This document shows, piece after piece, positions 53,576 through 61,420 of a stretch of 64,000 nt of DNA. The stretch is from JALYNX01 sp963724825 (GTDB lineage: Bacteria > Actinomycetota > Acidimicrobiia > Spongiisociales > ZC4RG35). Each line of letters starts with the position of its first letter. Within the stretch, counting starts at the first letter, position 1. The stretch is from contig CAVRWT010000021.1 in NCBI GenBank assembly GCA_963724825.1, positions 1 to 64,000 on the forward strand, given 5' to 3'. The notes under the pieces were generated by a model. That model was given only the letters and a program-made list of their open reading frames with translations. It ran no database searches and was not told where the DNA came from. Both the position numbers and the translations under genes were made by a program.

Positions 53576-53952
53576 CTCAGGCACCCGACAATCGTGAGAT
53601 CGGTGGTCATGGCATTGGCGGCCGCAATCGGAGTCGCCGGCGTCACCACGATCGAGCCGCCGCCGGCGGGAACCACGGCCGTGGCGCTGACACTGGTCGA
53701 CCCGTTGCTCAGGGTCATCGACAGCGCCCCGTTGCCACAGGCGGCGGCGATGTTGGAGAAGGTGACTGAGACGACGTTCGTCCCGGAAAGGGTGCGGACG
53801 ACGGTCACCCCATCGGTGTCACACGACGTCACGGCTGCGTTGGCGCCCGCCAGGGTCTGGGAGCTGGAGGGCAGGTTCGCTGCCATCCCGGGCGCGATGG
53901 TGGCCACGATCGTCACGACCGCGGCCACCATTCCGATCAACCAGCGTCTCAT
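53533..53952 (-). CDS. Small exported two-cysteine protein (probable SipW-type substrate) 2
   Basis: 139 codons as read, but an extra G near 53587 probably hides the natural end LTIVGA and a stop at 53577-53579. Signal peptide RRWLIGMVAAVVTIVATIAPGMAA. The mature part (TLAGANAAVTSCDTDGVTVV, VVSVTFSNIAAACGNGALSMTLSNGS, SIVVTPATPIAAANAMTTDLTIVG) is a Ser/Thr/Ala/Val-rich beta protein with Cys44 and Cys72, sharing spacing and endings with the protein encoded upstream. The pair resembles pilin-like or TasA-like fibre subunits in size and composition only; no homology can be claimed. Confidence 0.75.
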   Translation of the reverse strand: MRRWLIGMVAAVVTIVATIAPGMAANLPSSSQTLAGANAAVTSCDTDGVTVVRTLSGTNVVSVTFSNIAAACGNGALSMTLSNGSTSVSATAVVPAGGGSIVVTPATPIAAANAMTTDLTIVGCLRCRLRPRRLTSPGR

Positions 53953-53973
53953 CGCGTGGTTCTGTCGATACGT

Positions 53974-54363
53974 CTAACCCGAGATGACCAGGTGCACTCC
54001 GAGGACGCTGGCGGCATTGATGTTGGCCGCACTGAAGTCGGCGGTGAACGAGGTGCCGGAGCCCGGCGTGGTGCCTGTCATTTCGGCGAGCTGAGCGTTG
54101 GCGGTCCCGGTGAGACTGATCTTGTAGGGCTTGGTGAAGCACCCGGCAGCCATACCGGTGACGGTCACGACGCCGACCCGGTAACTGGAACCTGCGACAT
54201 AGGAGGTTGCATAGGTCACTGTCAGCGGGGTTGCCTGGCAGGCGGCGACAGTGGCACTGCCTGCGCCGAGGGTGTCAGTGTTGACAGTAAGGCTGGCAGC
54301 GAGCCCGAAGACGGCACCGAATACCGCCCCGGCCACCAACAGCGCGATCAAGATTCTTTTCAT
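53974..54363 (-). CDS. Small exported two-cysteine protein (probable SipW-type substrate) 1
   Basis: 129 aa. AGGAAG precedes the ATG at 54363. A signal peptide (KRILIALLVAGAVFGAVFGLAAS) leads into TLGAGSATVAACQATPLTVTY, VGVVTVTGMAAGCFTKPYKISLTGT, SGTSFTADFSAANINAASVLGVHLVISG. Cys42 and Cys75 match those of the next gene, suggesting a conserved disulfide and a common fold. First gene of the four-gene minus-strand run that ends with the SipW-like peptidase; the 21-base spacing to the next gene supports an operon. Confidence 0.8.
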   Translation of the reverse strand: MKRILIALLVAGAVFGAVFGLAASLTVNTDTLGAGSATVAACQATPLTVTYATSYVAGSSYRVGVVTVTGMAAGCFTKPYKISLTGTANAQLAEMTGTTPGSGTSFTADFSAANINAASVLGVHLVISG

Positions 54364-54498
54364 ACCACGTCTTCCTAGATCAGGGGAACTGGTGTTTCTA
54401 TCGCCACGAAAAGGGGGGACCTTGAGTAGGTCGCCCGACCTCATTCGTCAGGCGGCACGGGCTGTTTCGGCCGCTTGCGGCGTAGGGTCAACCTCGAG

Positions 54499-55993
54499 AT
54501 GGCGAGCAGGGAATCGTTTGATGTCGTTGTCGTGGGCGCAGGCGCCGCTGGATGTGTCGCTGCCGCCCGACTCGCCGAGTCGAGCTCCCGATCGGTGCTG
54601 CTTCTCGAGGCCGGTCCCGACCTGAGGGCGACGCCGACTTCCGAGATGCGTGATGGATGGGACTTTCCCAAGGACCACCACTGGGGTCTCCAATCCGAGC
54701 CCGATCGGAACGGTGTTGCCGCTCCTTTGCGGAGGGGCAAGCTCGTAGGCGGAACGTCCTGGGTGACCCGGTTCGTGGTCCGCGGGTCGCCAGCCGACTT
54801 CGACGAGTGGGAGGATCTAGGGAATCCCGGATGGGGCTTCGACGAGTGCCTCCCCTATTTCAAAAGGATCGAATCCGACCTCGACTTCGGGCATCAGCCC
54901 TGGCATGGGGACAGCGGCCCGATCCCGGTGAATCGTTATCGCGACTTGTCGTCCAGCGCCACGCTGTCAGCCGCCAGCGAAGCCATGACCGCCCTGGGCT
55001 TCCCAGCGATCGAGGACCACAATGCGCCGGGAGCAGTGGGCGTGGGGAGGATGCCGATGAGCTCGCGGGACGGCTCCAGAGTGAGCGCCGCCGACGCCTA
55101 CCTCCCGGTCGGAGCAACACCTCCCAGTCTGACGATTCGATCCGGAGACCCAGGTTGCACGAATCCTGTTCGAGGGGATCCGCGCCCGCGGTGTGGAGCT
55201 GGTCGACGGATCGGTCATCGAGGGGGGTCAGGTGGTGCTCTCCGCCGGGGTCTTTGGAAGCCCTTCGATCCTGCAGCGTTCGGGGATCGGACTCTCGGAG
55301 CATCTGGGCACGCTCGACATTCCGATCCTCGTTGACCTCCCTGGCGTCGGAGCCAACTTCGGCGACCACCCCAGCTTCGAGTTGGAGTGTGAGTTCACAG
55401 GCGAGGCTGCGAAAACCCCGATTCTCCATTCGATAGCCACCTTCCACAGCCAGATGACGGCGGCAGACGAGCCACCGGACTTAATGCTGTGGGTGGCGGA
55501 CCCGTATGTATCTCCCGGAGAGCCACCGGCCTTTGGGGTCGAGGTGGTCCTGCTCAGACCGAAGTCGAGAGGGAAGGTGCTGCTTGGTTCAGCCGATCCG
55601 ATGGATCAACCCCGAGTGCATCGGCCCGATCTGGTGGAGGAAATCGACGTCGACCGGCTGGCAGAGGGCTTTGGGGTGGCGCTCGAAGTGGCGAACCGTC
55701 CGGAGCTCCGCGCCATCTGCCGTCCACTCGGCCCAGATGCGACGGATTCCGAAGCGATTCGCCGGGCGATTCGCAATGACAGCTACTCGATCCCCCATTT
55801 CGTGGGAACCTGCTCGATGGGCCCGGATCCCGATCAAGGCGCGGTGGTCGATGCATCGGGTCGGGTTCACGGGACCGAGGGACTGACGGTGATCGACGCC
55901 TCGATCATGCCCACGGTTCCGTCGGGGTTCACTCACATTTCCACGATCATGATCGCCGAGCGGCTTGCCGAAAGGGTCGGCTCCGAGCACTAG
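54499..55993 (+). CDS. GMC-family FAD oxidoreductase (choline-dehydrogenase-like; frameshifted)
   Basis: About 497 residues from the ATG at 54499. FAD motif FDVVVVGAGAAGCVAAARLAE, LLLEAGPDLRATPT, LRRGKLVGGTSWVTRFVVRG (GMC signature 1), and after a shift near 55145, VVLSAGVFGSPSILQRSGIG (signature 2), LVDLPGVGANFGDHP. The catalytic pair region is YSIPHFVGTCSMGP and the C-terminus GLTVIDASIMPTVPSGFTHISTIMIAERLAE. It oxidises a primary or secondary alcohol; the substrate is not predictable. Converges with the DDN-like gene. Confidence 0.9.
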
Positions 55994-55997
55994 GCGG

Positions 55998-56435
55998 TCA
56001 GGAGCGCGGGGTCAGGATGGCGATCGGAATAACTCGGCCTCCGGACTTCTCCACGTACTTGCCAAAGCCGGGTGCCCGCTCGACCACGACATCAGTCCAG
56101 AGCTGGTCTCGTTCGGCACCCTCGACGATCCTGACATCGACGTCGTAAAGCTTCTCACCCACCTGGACCCGGGCCTGGCCCGAGGCACGGAGATTCTTGA
56201 TCCACTCCGGATCGGTCTTCGCACCGCCGGCTGTGGCCGCTACCAGGAATCCGCCGCCGTGATCGAAGTAGGCAACGGGGACGCTTCTCGGTTGTCCTGT
56301 CGTTCGCCCGGGCACAGTCAAGACGAGCACAGGGACGCCCCTTGCAGAGCCCCCGATGCGGCCCTTCGAGCCCACGTAGAGCCGGGAGGCCACTTTGTTC
56401 CCGGTCGCCATCAGTGTCTTTTGAATGGGATTCAT
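55998..56435 (-). CDS. Deazaflavin (F420)-dependent nitroreductase family protein
   Basis: 145 aa split-barrel protein of the DDN/Rv3547 class. Motifs: GVPVLVLTVPGRTTGQPRSVPVAYFDHGGGFLVAATAGG, DPEWIKNLRASGQARVQVG and VVVERAPGFGKYVEKSGGRVIPIAILTP. Members bind F420H2 and reduce quinones or nitroaromatics, and their presence supports an F420-making actinobacterium. The ATG-led start gives the usual N-terminal amphipathic helix (NPIQKTLMATGNKVASRLY). Upstream, 56441-56516 has short inverted GACTAG repeats. Confidence 0.92.
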   Translation of the reverse strand: MNPIQKTLMATGNKVASRLYVGSKGRIGGSARGVPVLVLTVPGRTTGQPRSVPVAYFDHGGGFLVAATAGGAKTDPEWIKNLRASGQARVQVGEKLYDVDVRIVEGAERDQLWTDVVVERAPGFGKYVEKSGGRVIPIAILTPRS

Positions 56436-56516
56436 CGATCCACCCTCTGACTAGTCACTTTGTGCGTGACCTTTCTAGTCCTCTTGCGCGAAGGCCCTTA
56501 TTGCCGATCTGGAGAG

Positions 56517-56726
56517 ATGGACACTCGCACACCCGAAGATGGCACGAGCGGACCGAAATGCCGCGAGTGCGGGAAACCGGCCAGGTTTCTCATCTCCAAG
56601 GGATTGGCGTGTGGAACCCATGCCTATGACTACCTAGTAGGGGACGAGGTCGATTCGGGGCCCCTGCCGGCGCAGATCAGGTCGCTTTCGAGCAAGCATC
56701 AGCGAAGCCTGATGCGCCGTCCCTGA
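56517..56726 (+). CDS. Small zinc-ribbon-like protein
   Basis: 69 aa from the ATG at 56517, preceded by GGAGAG; an in-frame ATG at 56460 would cross the upstream promoter. The core CRECGKPARFLISKGLACGTHAYDYL holds CxxC, a later Cys and a His that could bind one zinc. The rest is polar (LPAQIRSLSSKHQRSLMRR). I do not recognise the family; short lone-zinc-ribbon proteins of this kind are common in actinobacteria. Confidence 0.65.
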   Translation: MDTRTPEDGTSGPKCRECGKPARFLISKGLACGTHAYDYLVGDEVDSGPLPAQIRSLSSKHQRSLMRRP

Positions 56727-56767
56727 GCTACGGAAGAGGTGGCGCGCCGCGCCACGAGTAACGATCC

Positions 56768-56774
56768 CGTAACG
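56768..56774 (+). promoter_or_regulatory. CGTAACG element upstream of membrane-protein copy 3
   Basis: CCCGTAACGGG lies 20 bases before the GTG at 56794, with a second half-site AGTAACG ten bases upstream. This is the third CGTAACG preceding a member of the same membrane family. Confidence 0.5.
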
Positions 56775-56793
56775 GGTTCCCCAATAGGATCTC

Positions 56794-57945
56794 GTGGTGA
56801 GACTCCTCAAGTTCGCGATCCTCGTGGCCGCCGGCGCCGCGTTACTGGTGGCCCAACTCCCCGTGAGGCCTGGCGTCGATGTCCTTCTTGCCTGCCTTGC
56901 GTTCTCGATTTACGCGGCAATGGGCGGCCTGATCATCTTCCGTCACGATGGTCATCTCACCGGATGGTTGTTGACCTCTCTCGGTTTGGCCATCGTCCTC
57001 GCCGACGGGATCTATTTGATTCCTGGCTTACCGGTGACATTGGCCCAATGGGTGTCGAGCTGGGCCTGGACGACGGTTTTTGCCCTCTTCGCCTCGCTGA
57101 CCTTGACCTTTCCGACCGGACACGGGCCTCAAGGAGACAGTCGATGGGCTCGCCTTGGCCGGCTGACGCTGTGGGCGCTTCCCGTCCTGATTGTCGCCAG
57201 CGCACTAACAGAGACCCTTGGGGGCCCTGAGTCGACTTCGCAGACCAATAATCCGATCGGCTTCCTCCCCGCCGGGGTCGGAACCCTGGCCCTACTCCTG
57301 ATGGTCGTCATCCTGGTGGGTGGCTCGATCTCGCTGGTCGTGAAACGGCGCCGAGCCAGCGGTGTCGAGAGAGCTCAGCTCACCTGGGTGGTCTTCGGAG
57401 TCGCCCTTCTGGCGGGCGCGGTAGCCCTCACCTTCATCTACATCATGGGATCGGTCGCCCTGGGCGCCGGCGACCCGGGGGACTCGGCCTGGATCTTCGC
57501 GTTTCTCGTGATGATCCTGTTCCCGGCCTCGTTCGGGGTGGCAGTGCTTCGCTATCGACTCTTCGACATCGACCGGATCGTGTCCCGGACCGTTGGGTAC
57601 ACGCTGGTCGCCGGGACGCTGGCGGCCGTATTCGCCCTCATCGTCACCGTGTTGACTTCACTCCTGCCTACCAACAGTGACAACATCGTGGTTGCCGGGT
57701 CGACTCTGGCCGTCGCAGCACTCTTCAACCCGATGCGTCGACGGATCCAGGACTCGGTGGATCGGAGGTTCAACCGATCCCAGTATGACGCACGACGGGT
57801 CGGCGACCGTTTTAGCAATCTGGTCAGGGACGAGGTGGATATGGACCGCATCGTGGAGGGCTGGGTTGATGTGATCTCGGAGACCATGCAGCCGGCCACG
57901 ATTGCGATCTGGCTGAACGGAGAAGCTGTCGCGACACAGACTTAG
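56794..57945 (+). CDS. Multi-pass membrane protein, sensor-like family, copy 3 (intact)
   Basis: 383 aa. About eight hydrophobic segments: residues 3-22, 30-50, 55-75, 95-110, 125-145, 165-190, 205-225 and 235-255. The juxtamembrane motif YRLFDIDRIVSRTVGYTLV then leads to a pair of helices and the basic cytoplasmic motif FNPMRRRIQDSVDRRFNRSQYD, ending in EVDMDRIVEGWVDVISETMQPATIAIW. The same architecture precedes kinase domains in some actinobacterial sensor proteins, but here the chain ends before any catalytic domain, so it may be a membrane sensor working with a separate partner. The other two copies in the window are frameshifted. Confidence 0.8.
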   Translation: MVRLLKFAILVAAGAALLVAQLPVRPGVDVLLACLAFSIYAAMGGLIIFRHDGHLTGWLLTSLGLAIVLADGIYLIPGLPVTLAQWVSSWAWTTVFALFASLTLTFPTGHGPQGDSRWARLGRLTLWALPVLIVASALTETLGGPESTSQTNNPIGFLPAGVGTLALLLMVVILVGGSISLVVKRRRASGVERAQLTWVVFGVALLAGAVALTFIYIMGSVALGAGDPGDSAWIFAFLVMILFPASFGVAVLRYRLFDIDRIVSRTVGYTLVAGTLAAVFALIVTVLTSLLPTNSDNIVVAGSTLAVAALFNPMRRRIQDSVDRRFNRSQYDARRVGDRFSNLVRDEVDMDRIVEGWVDVISETMQPATIAIWLNGEAVATQT

Positions 57946-58101
57946 AAACCATTGCCGGAATCTGAGGAACGTCTGCAATGAGGAACGATCTCCCTTCCTC
58001 GGATGGTGCTGGCCGTTCGAGCCGGACCTGCAACGATCACCCGCTTCGAGATCGGGCGAAGGGTTAGATTCACTCGATCTCCTCCGATTCCGTTCGGTAG
58101 G

Positions 58102-58113
58102 GCGTGCGCACGC
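58102..58113. promoter_or_regulatory. 12-bp palindrome next to MFS gene
   Basis: GCGTGCGCACGC is a perfect palindrome adjoining the Shine-Dalgarno AAAGGAG (58114-58120) of the transporter gene. Possibly a repressor operator. Confidence 0.4.
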
Positions 58114-58124
58114 AAAGGAGCGAT

Positions 58125-59720
58125 GTGTCGGATCCAAACCCATCCTCCGTTGGGGAAGGCAGCTTTAACCGGCGGCTGGCCATCCTGCTGGCGATGGCCA
58201 TGTTCGTCCTCGTGGTCGACACGACGTTGATGAACGTCTCGATCTCGGCGGTGGTCGGCGACCTCAGTACCACGGTCAGCGCGGTGCAAGCGGCCATCGC
58301 ATTGGAGGCGCTGGTATCGGCCGCCTTCATCCTCATCAGCAGCAAGATCGGTGACCTGATCGGCCGAAAGCGGGCCTACGTCCTGGGTTTGCTGGGCTAC
58401 GCGATCGGGGCGCTCACGATGACCCTCACCGACAGCCTGGCACCCATGATCATCTTCTGGGCGATCCTCGGAGGGCTGGGAGCATCCCTGTTGCTTCCGG
58501 CGATGCAGTCGCTGATCCACGGCAATTTCGAAGGCGATGCTCAGAAGCGGGTCTACGCCCTCGTCGGGGCCTCGGCAGCCATCGCCGCCGCCTTCGGGCC
58601 TCTCCTGGGAGGGTTCGTCACTACCTATATGTCCTGGCGGGTGGGGTTCCTGCTCGAGGTGGTCATCATCGCCATCGTCTTGCTTGGGATGGGGATGGTG
58701 CGTGATGTTCCCTACACCGGAGACCGACGACTCGACCTGGTCGGTGCCGTCCTCTCAATCGTGGGCATGGGAGGTGTGGTCCTGGGGATCCTCGTCTGGC
58801 AAGAGGGCGGAGAAGCCGTCGGGATCCTCATTGCAGTCGGGATAATCGGCCTGTTGCTCCTGGCCCGATGGCTGGTGCGGCGCAAGCGGGAGGGGAAGGT
58901 GACGCTGCTCGACCCCGACCTCCTGAAATCGAAGATGTTTCGGCTTGGAATCACCGGTCAAATGCTGCAACAGATCGCCCTTGGCGGTTCCATGATCGTG
59001 ATACCGATCTTCCTGCAGATGGTGCTCGGCTACAACGCGATGCAAACCGGGCTCACCCTCGCTCCCCTCTCCTTGACGATGTTCGCGGTGTCGGTTCGGG
59101 CCGGAAAGAGGGCGGGCAAACGGCGGCCGGCGGCCGTGATCAGGGCCGGATTCGGCTTGCTCACCCTTGGGATCATCGTGATGATCCCAATCGTGCCCCG
59201 GACCGACACCGGATGGTGGCTGGCCATCCCGCTTTTCATCATGGGCATGGGGCTAGGCCTCCTCGTCTCCCAATTGAACAACTACGCGCTGGCCCCGATA
59301 TCCGGGGAGCGAATCAGTGAAGCAGCGGGGGTCAACTCGGCGGCCGGATCGTTCGGGCTCTCCTTTGGCCTCGCTTTCGCCGGTGGGATCATGCTCGCAG
59401 CGCTCTCCTTGACCTTTGTGAACATGTCCGAGAGCAGCACTGTTCTTCCTCCGGAGGAGCAGCAGCAGGTGGCAACGGCGCTCGAAGAAGACGCCGAAGT
59501 GATGAGCAACGCCCAACTCGAGGAGCTTCTCGTGGGGCAGCCCGAGGCGATCCAAGACGAGATCATTCGGATTAACACCGAGGCCCGACCGATCGCCCTG
59601 CAGTTCGCGTTGCTGGTGCCTCTGGTAGCCGGGTTGATTGGGTTCGGGAACTCGTTCCGGATGCTGCGTCTTCCGGACGTCACGCCATCGGCTGATATCG
59701 AGGGGATCATCGGAGGCTGA
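58125..59720 (+). CDS. MFS transporter, DHA2 (14-TMS) drug:H+ antiporter family
   Basis: 531 aa from the GTG at 58125 with AAAGGAG four bases upstream; a GTG at 58104 is less well placed. Fourteen hydrophobic helices. Motif A-like ISSKIGDLIGRKRAYVLG, motif C-like LVGASAAIAAAFGPLLGGFVTTYMSWRVGFLLEV, and TM1 ILLAMAMFVLVVDTTLMNVSI with the DTT/DQS element of DHA2 exporters. A late cytoplasmic or external loop (PPEEQQQVATALEEDAEVM) precedes the last helix. It likely exports toxic organics; the substrate is unknown. A second family member begins at 62407. Confidence 0.93.
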   Translation: MSDPNPSSVGEGSFNRRLAILLAMAMFVLVVDTTLMNVSISAVVGDLSTTVSAVQAAIALEALVSAAFILISSKIGDLIGRKRAYVLGLLGYAIGALTMTLTDSLAPMIIFWAILGGLGASLLLPAMQSLIHGNFEGDAQKRVYALVGASAAIAAAFGPLLGGFVTTYMSWRVGFLLEVVIIAIVLLGMGMVRDVPYTGDRRLDLVGAVLSIVGMGGVVLGILVWQEGGEAVGILIAVGIIGLLLLARWLVRRKREGKVTLLDPDLLKSKMFRLGITGQMLQQIALGGSMIVIPIFLQMVLGYNAMQTGLTLAPLSLTMFAVSVRAGKRAGKRRPAAVIRAGFGLLTLGIIVMIPIVPRTDTGWWLAIPLFIMGMGLGLLVSQLNNYALAPISGERISEAAGVNSAAGSFGLSFGLAFAGGIMLAALSLTFVNMSESSTVLPPEEQQQVATALEEDAEVMSNAQLEELLVGQPEAIQDEIIRINTEARPIALQFALLVPLVAGLIGFGNSFRMLRLPDVTPSADIEGIIGG

Positions 59721-59847
59721 GCCTCAGTCCGTCTCAGCGCGATCGTCGACTTCTGGTGGAAGCGCCGGCGGGCCGGATCACACGAGGTTCCGCCCGCGTA
59801 AGATCCCCAGGAGGGCTGAGGCCCACGTCTAAGACGAAAGGACACAT

Positions 59848-60300
59848 GTGACTGACAACGACATCGAAGTCGGACCCGTCGACTACTTCGTAGTGGAGTG
59901 GCCGATCGGCTCTCCTCCCACCGGAGAGGCCTTCCCCTACCTGGTCGACCTCGTCGATAGAGGCCTGATCCACATCCTGGACCTGGCGTTCGTCCAGAAA
60001 GACATGGAAGGCAACATCCTTGCGATGGAGCTCGGTGACTTCGACCTCGACGGCAATCCGGATCTCGCGGTTTTCCAGGGAGCGTCCTCGGGTCTGATCG
60101 ACGAAGAGGACAAGATGGAGGCCGGAGGCATCATGGAGCCGGGCACCGCAGCCGCGATCCTGGTCTACGAGAACTCTTGGGCCGCCCCGTTCGCCACCGC
60201 ACTCCGCAAGACGGGCGCCAGGCTGGTGGCATACGGCCGCATCCCAATCAACGACCTGATCGCAACCCTCGACGAGCTCGAAGCCGCCGAGGCCAGTTAG
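59848..60300 (+). CDS. DUF1269/DUF6325-like small protein
   Basis: 150 aa from a GTG with AAAGGA upstream. GPVDYFVVEWPIG, GEAFPYLVDLVDRGLIHILDLAFVQKD, then GIMEPGTAAAILVYENSWAAPFATALRKTGARLVAYGRIP is the pattern of the DUF6325 group, related to DUF1269 membrane-associated proteins often induced by stress. No enzymatic residue is evident. Ten bases separate it from the SHOCT gene, so the two form an operon as is often seen for this pair. Confidence 0.85.
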   Translation: MTDNDIEVGPVDYFVVEWPIGSPPTGEAFPYLVDLVDRGLIHILDLAFVQKDMEGNILAMELGDFDLDGNPDLAVFQGASSGLIDEEDKMEAGGIMEPGTAAAILVYENSWAAPFATALRKTGARLVAYGRIPINDLIATLDELEAAEAS

Positions 60301-60310
60301 GAGGATCGAA

Positions 60311-60607
60311 ATGCCGAGATTGATGAGAACGATGGCCCGCACCGCGGTGGTCGCGGGTACGGCGACGGCAGTTTCTGGCCGGGTGGCACGTCGGCAGAAC
60401 GACAAGTGGGCGGATCAGGCCGACGCTCAGGCTTATCAGGAGCAGCAGGCTGCTCCCCCGCCGCAGGCCTACGCGGCGCCGGCACCCGCCGCCCCCAGCA
60501 CCGACGACAAGCTGGCACAGCTCAAGGATTTGGGCGCTCTCAAGGAGGCTGGAGTCCTCACCGACGCCGAATTCGAGGCACAGAAGGCCAAGATCCTGGC
60601 CGGATAA
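60311..60607 (+). CDS. SHOCT-domain protein
   Basis: 98 aa. AGGAGG precedes the ATG. An N-terminal segment (RTMARTAVVAGTATAVSGRVARRQ) could be a short membrane-associated helix. A Gln/Ala/Pro-rich linker (EQQAAPPPQAYAAPAPAAPS) leads to the C-terminal SHOCT motif DDKLAQLKDLGALKEAGVLTDAEFEAQKAKIL, a short oligomerisation module. Function unknown; pairs with the DUF6325-like gene and ends at a strong terminator. Confidence 0.88.
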   Translation: MPRLMRTMARTAVVAGTATAVSGRVARRQNDKWADQADAQAYQEQQAAPPPQAYAAPAPAAPSTDDKLAQLKDLGALKEAGVLTDAEFEAQKAKILAG

Positions 60608-60636
60608 CCCCCATGTCGCGGTCCGAGTAAGGATCC

Positions 60637-60672
60637 GATCCGGGAGCGAGTACTCGCTCCCGGATCTCTTTC
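60637..60672 (+). terminator. Hairpin terminator after SHOCT gene
   Basis: 60637-60666 is a perfect 30-base palindrome (15-bp arms with the central bases forming the loop), followed by TCTTTC. Confidence 0.9.
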
Positions 60673-60711
60673 AGGCAAGAGAGCAAGCAAAGCAACGGTC
60701 AACCATGAAGG

Positions 60712-60785
60712 CGCGCCCGGGGCGACTCGAACACCCAACCTCCTGATCCGTAGTCAGACGCTCTATCCAATTGAGCTACGGGCGC
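60712..60785 (-). tRNA. tRNA-Arg (anticodon ACG)
   Basis: Reads on the minus strand as GCGCCCG acceptor, D-arm AGCTCAATTGGATAGAGC, anticodon arm with loop CTACGGA (anticodon ACG), T-arm GGGTG-TTCGAGT-CGCCC and closing CGGGCGC with discriminator G. CCA is not encoded. All stems pair. Confidence 0.95.
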
Positions 60786-60996
60786 GGAATTGCCAAGTAT
60801 CGCAGGGGTTTCCAGCGAAGACCAGACGATCGAAGGCATGGCTGGCCCGGTCAGCGCCGCTGCCGCTATCAGACACCCCTTAATGTTCAATTGTCGTCGG
60901 GTTTCTCGTCCGCTGAAGGACCTAGGATGACTGTCAGCGTGCGACTCGAACATGCCATGATCGGCGGCGGAGCGACTAGGACGGAAGGATCAGACG

Positions 60997-61320
60997 ATGA
61001 GTGATGATCGACTCTTACTGGACACATTGACGGACATGACGGCAGCATCGTTGGAGCGGGCTGATCTGGACAGTCGCGAGCTGATGATGGTACGACTGGC
61101 GGCCCTCGCTGCGATTGGCGCACCCACCGGCTCTTACCTATTGAACATCGCAGCCGCATCTGAAACTGCGATGACCCTCGAGGACGCGCGCAGCGTCCTG
61201 ATCGCAGTCGCCCCAATCATCGGCTCCCCGAAAGTCGTGGCCGCCGCCGGCACGATCGCCGAGGCCCTCGGGATCGCCATCGACATCGCGCTCGACGAGC
61301 TCGAGGCGACTTCCGACTGA
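60997..61320 (+). CDS. Carboxymuconolactone decarboxylase (CMD)/AhpD-like family protein
   Basis: 107 aa, all helical. SRELMMVRLAALAAIGAPTGSYLLNIAAA and LTLEDARSVLIAVAPIIGSPKVVAAAGTIAEALG match the CMD fold. The CxxC of AhpD peroxidase partners is missing, as in the decarboxylase-like or uncharacterised branches. AAGGATCAG before the ATG can serve as a weak Shine-Dalgarno. The role is not assigned. Confidence 0.85.
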   Translation: MSDDRLLLDTLTDMTAASLERADLDSRELMMVRLAALAAIGAPTGSYLLNIAAASETAMTLEDARSVLIAVAPIIGSPKVVAAAGTIAEALGIAIDIALDELEATSD

Positions 61321-61420
61321 CCGCTAGACCGCGACACCTCTGCGCCACCGCCGTTACCGGCGGACCGGGCACCCAAACGGCTCAGACTGCCGTCGCGTCG
61401 AAGGAACGGACTCATCGCAC

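Noticed and set aside
60699..60953. Open frame across the tRNA-Arg gene
   Set aside because: It overlaps a fully paired tRNA and has no protein motif.
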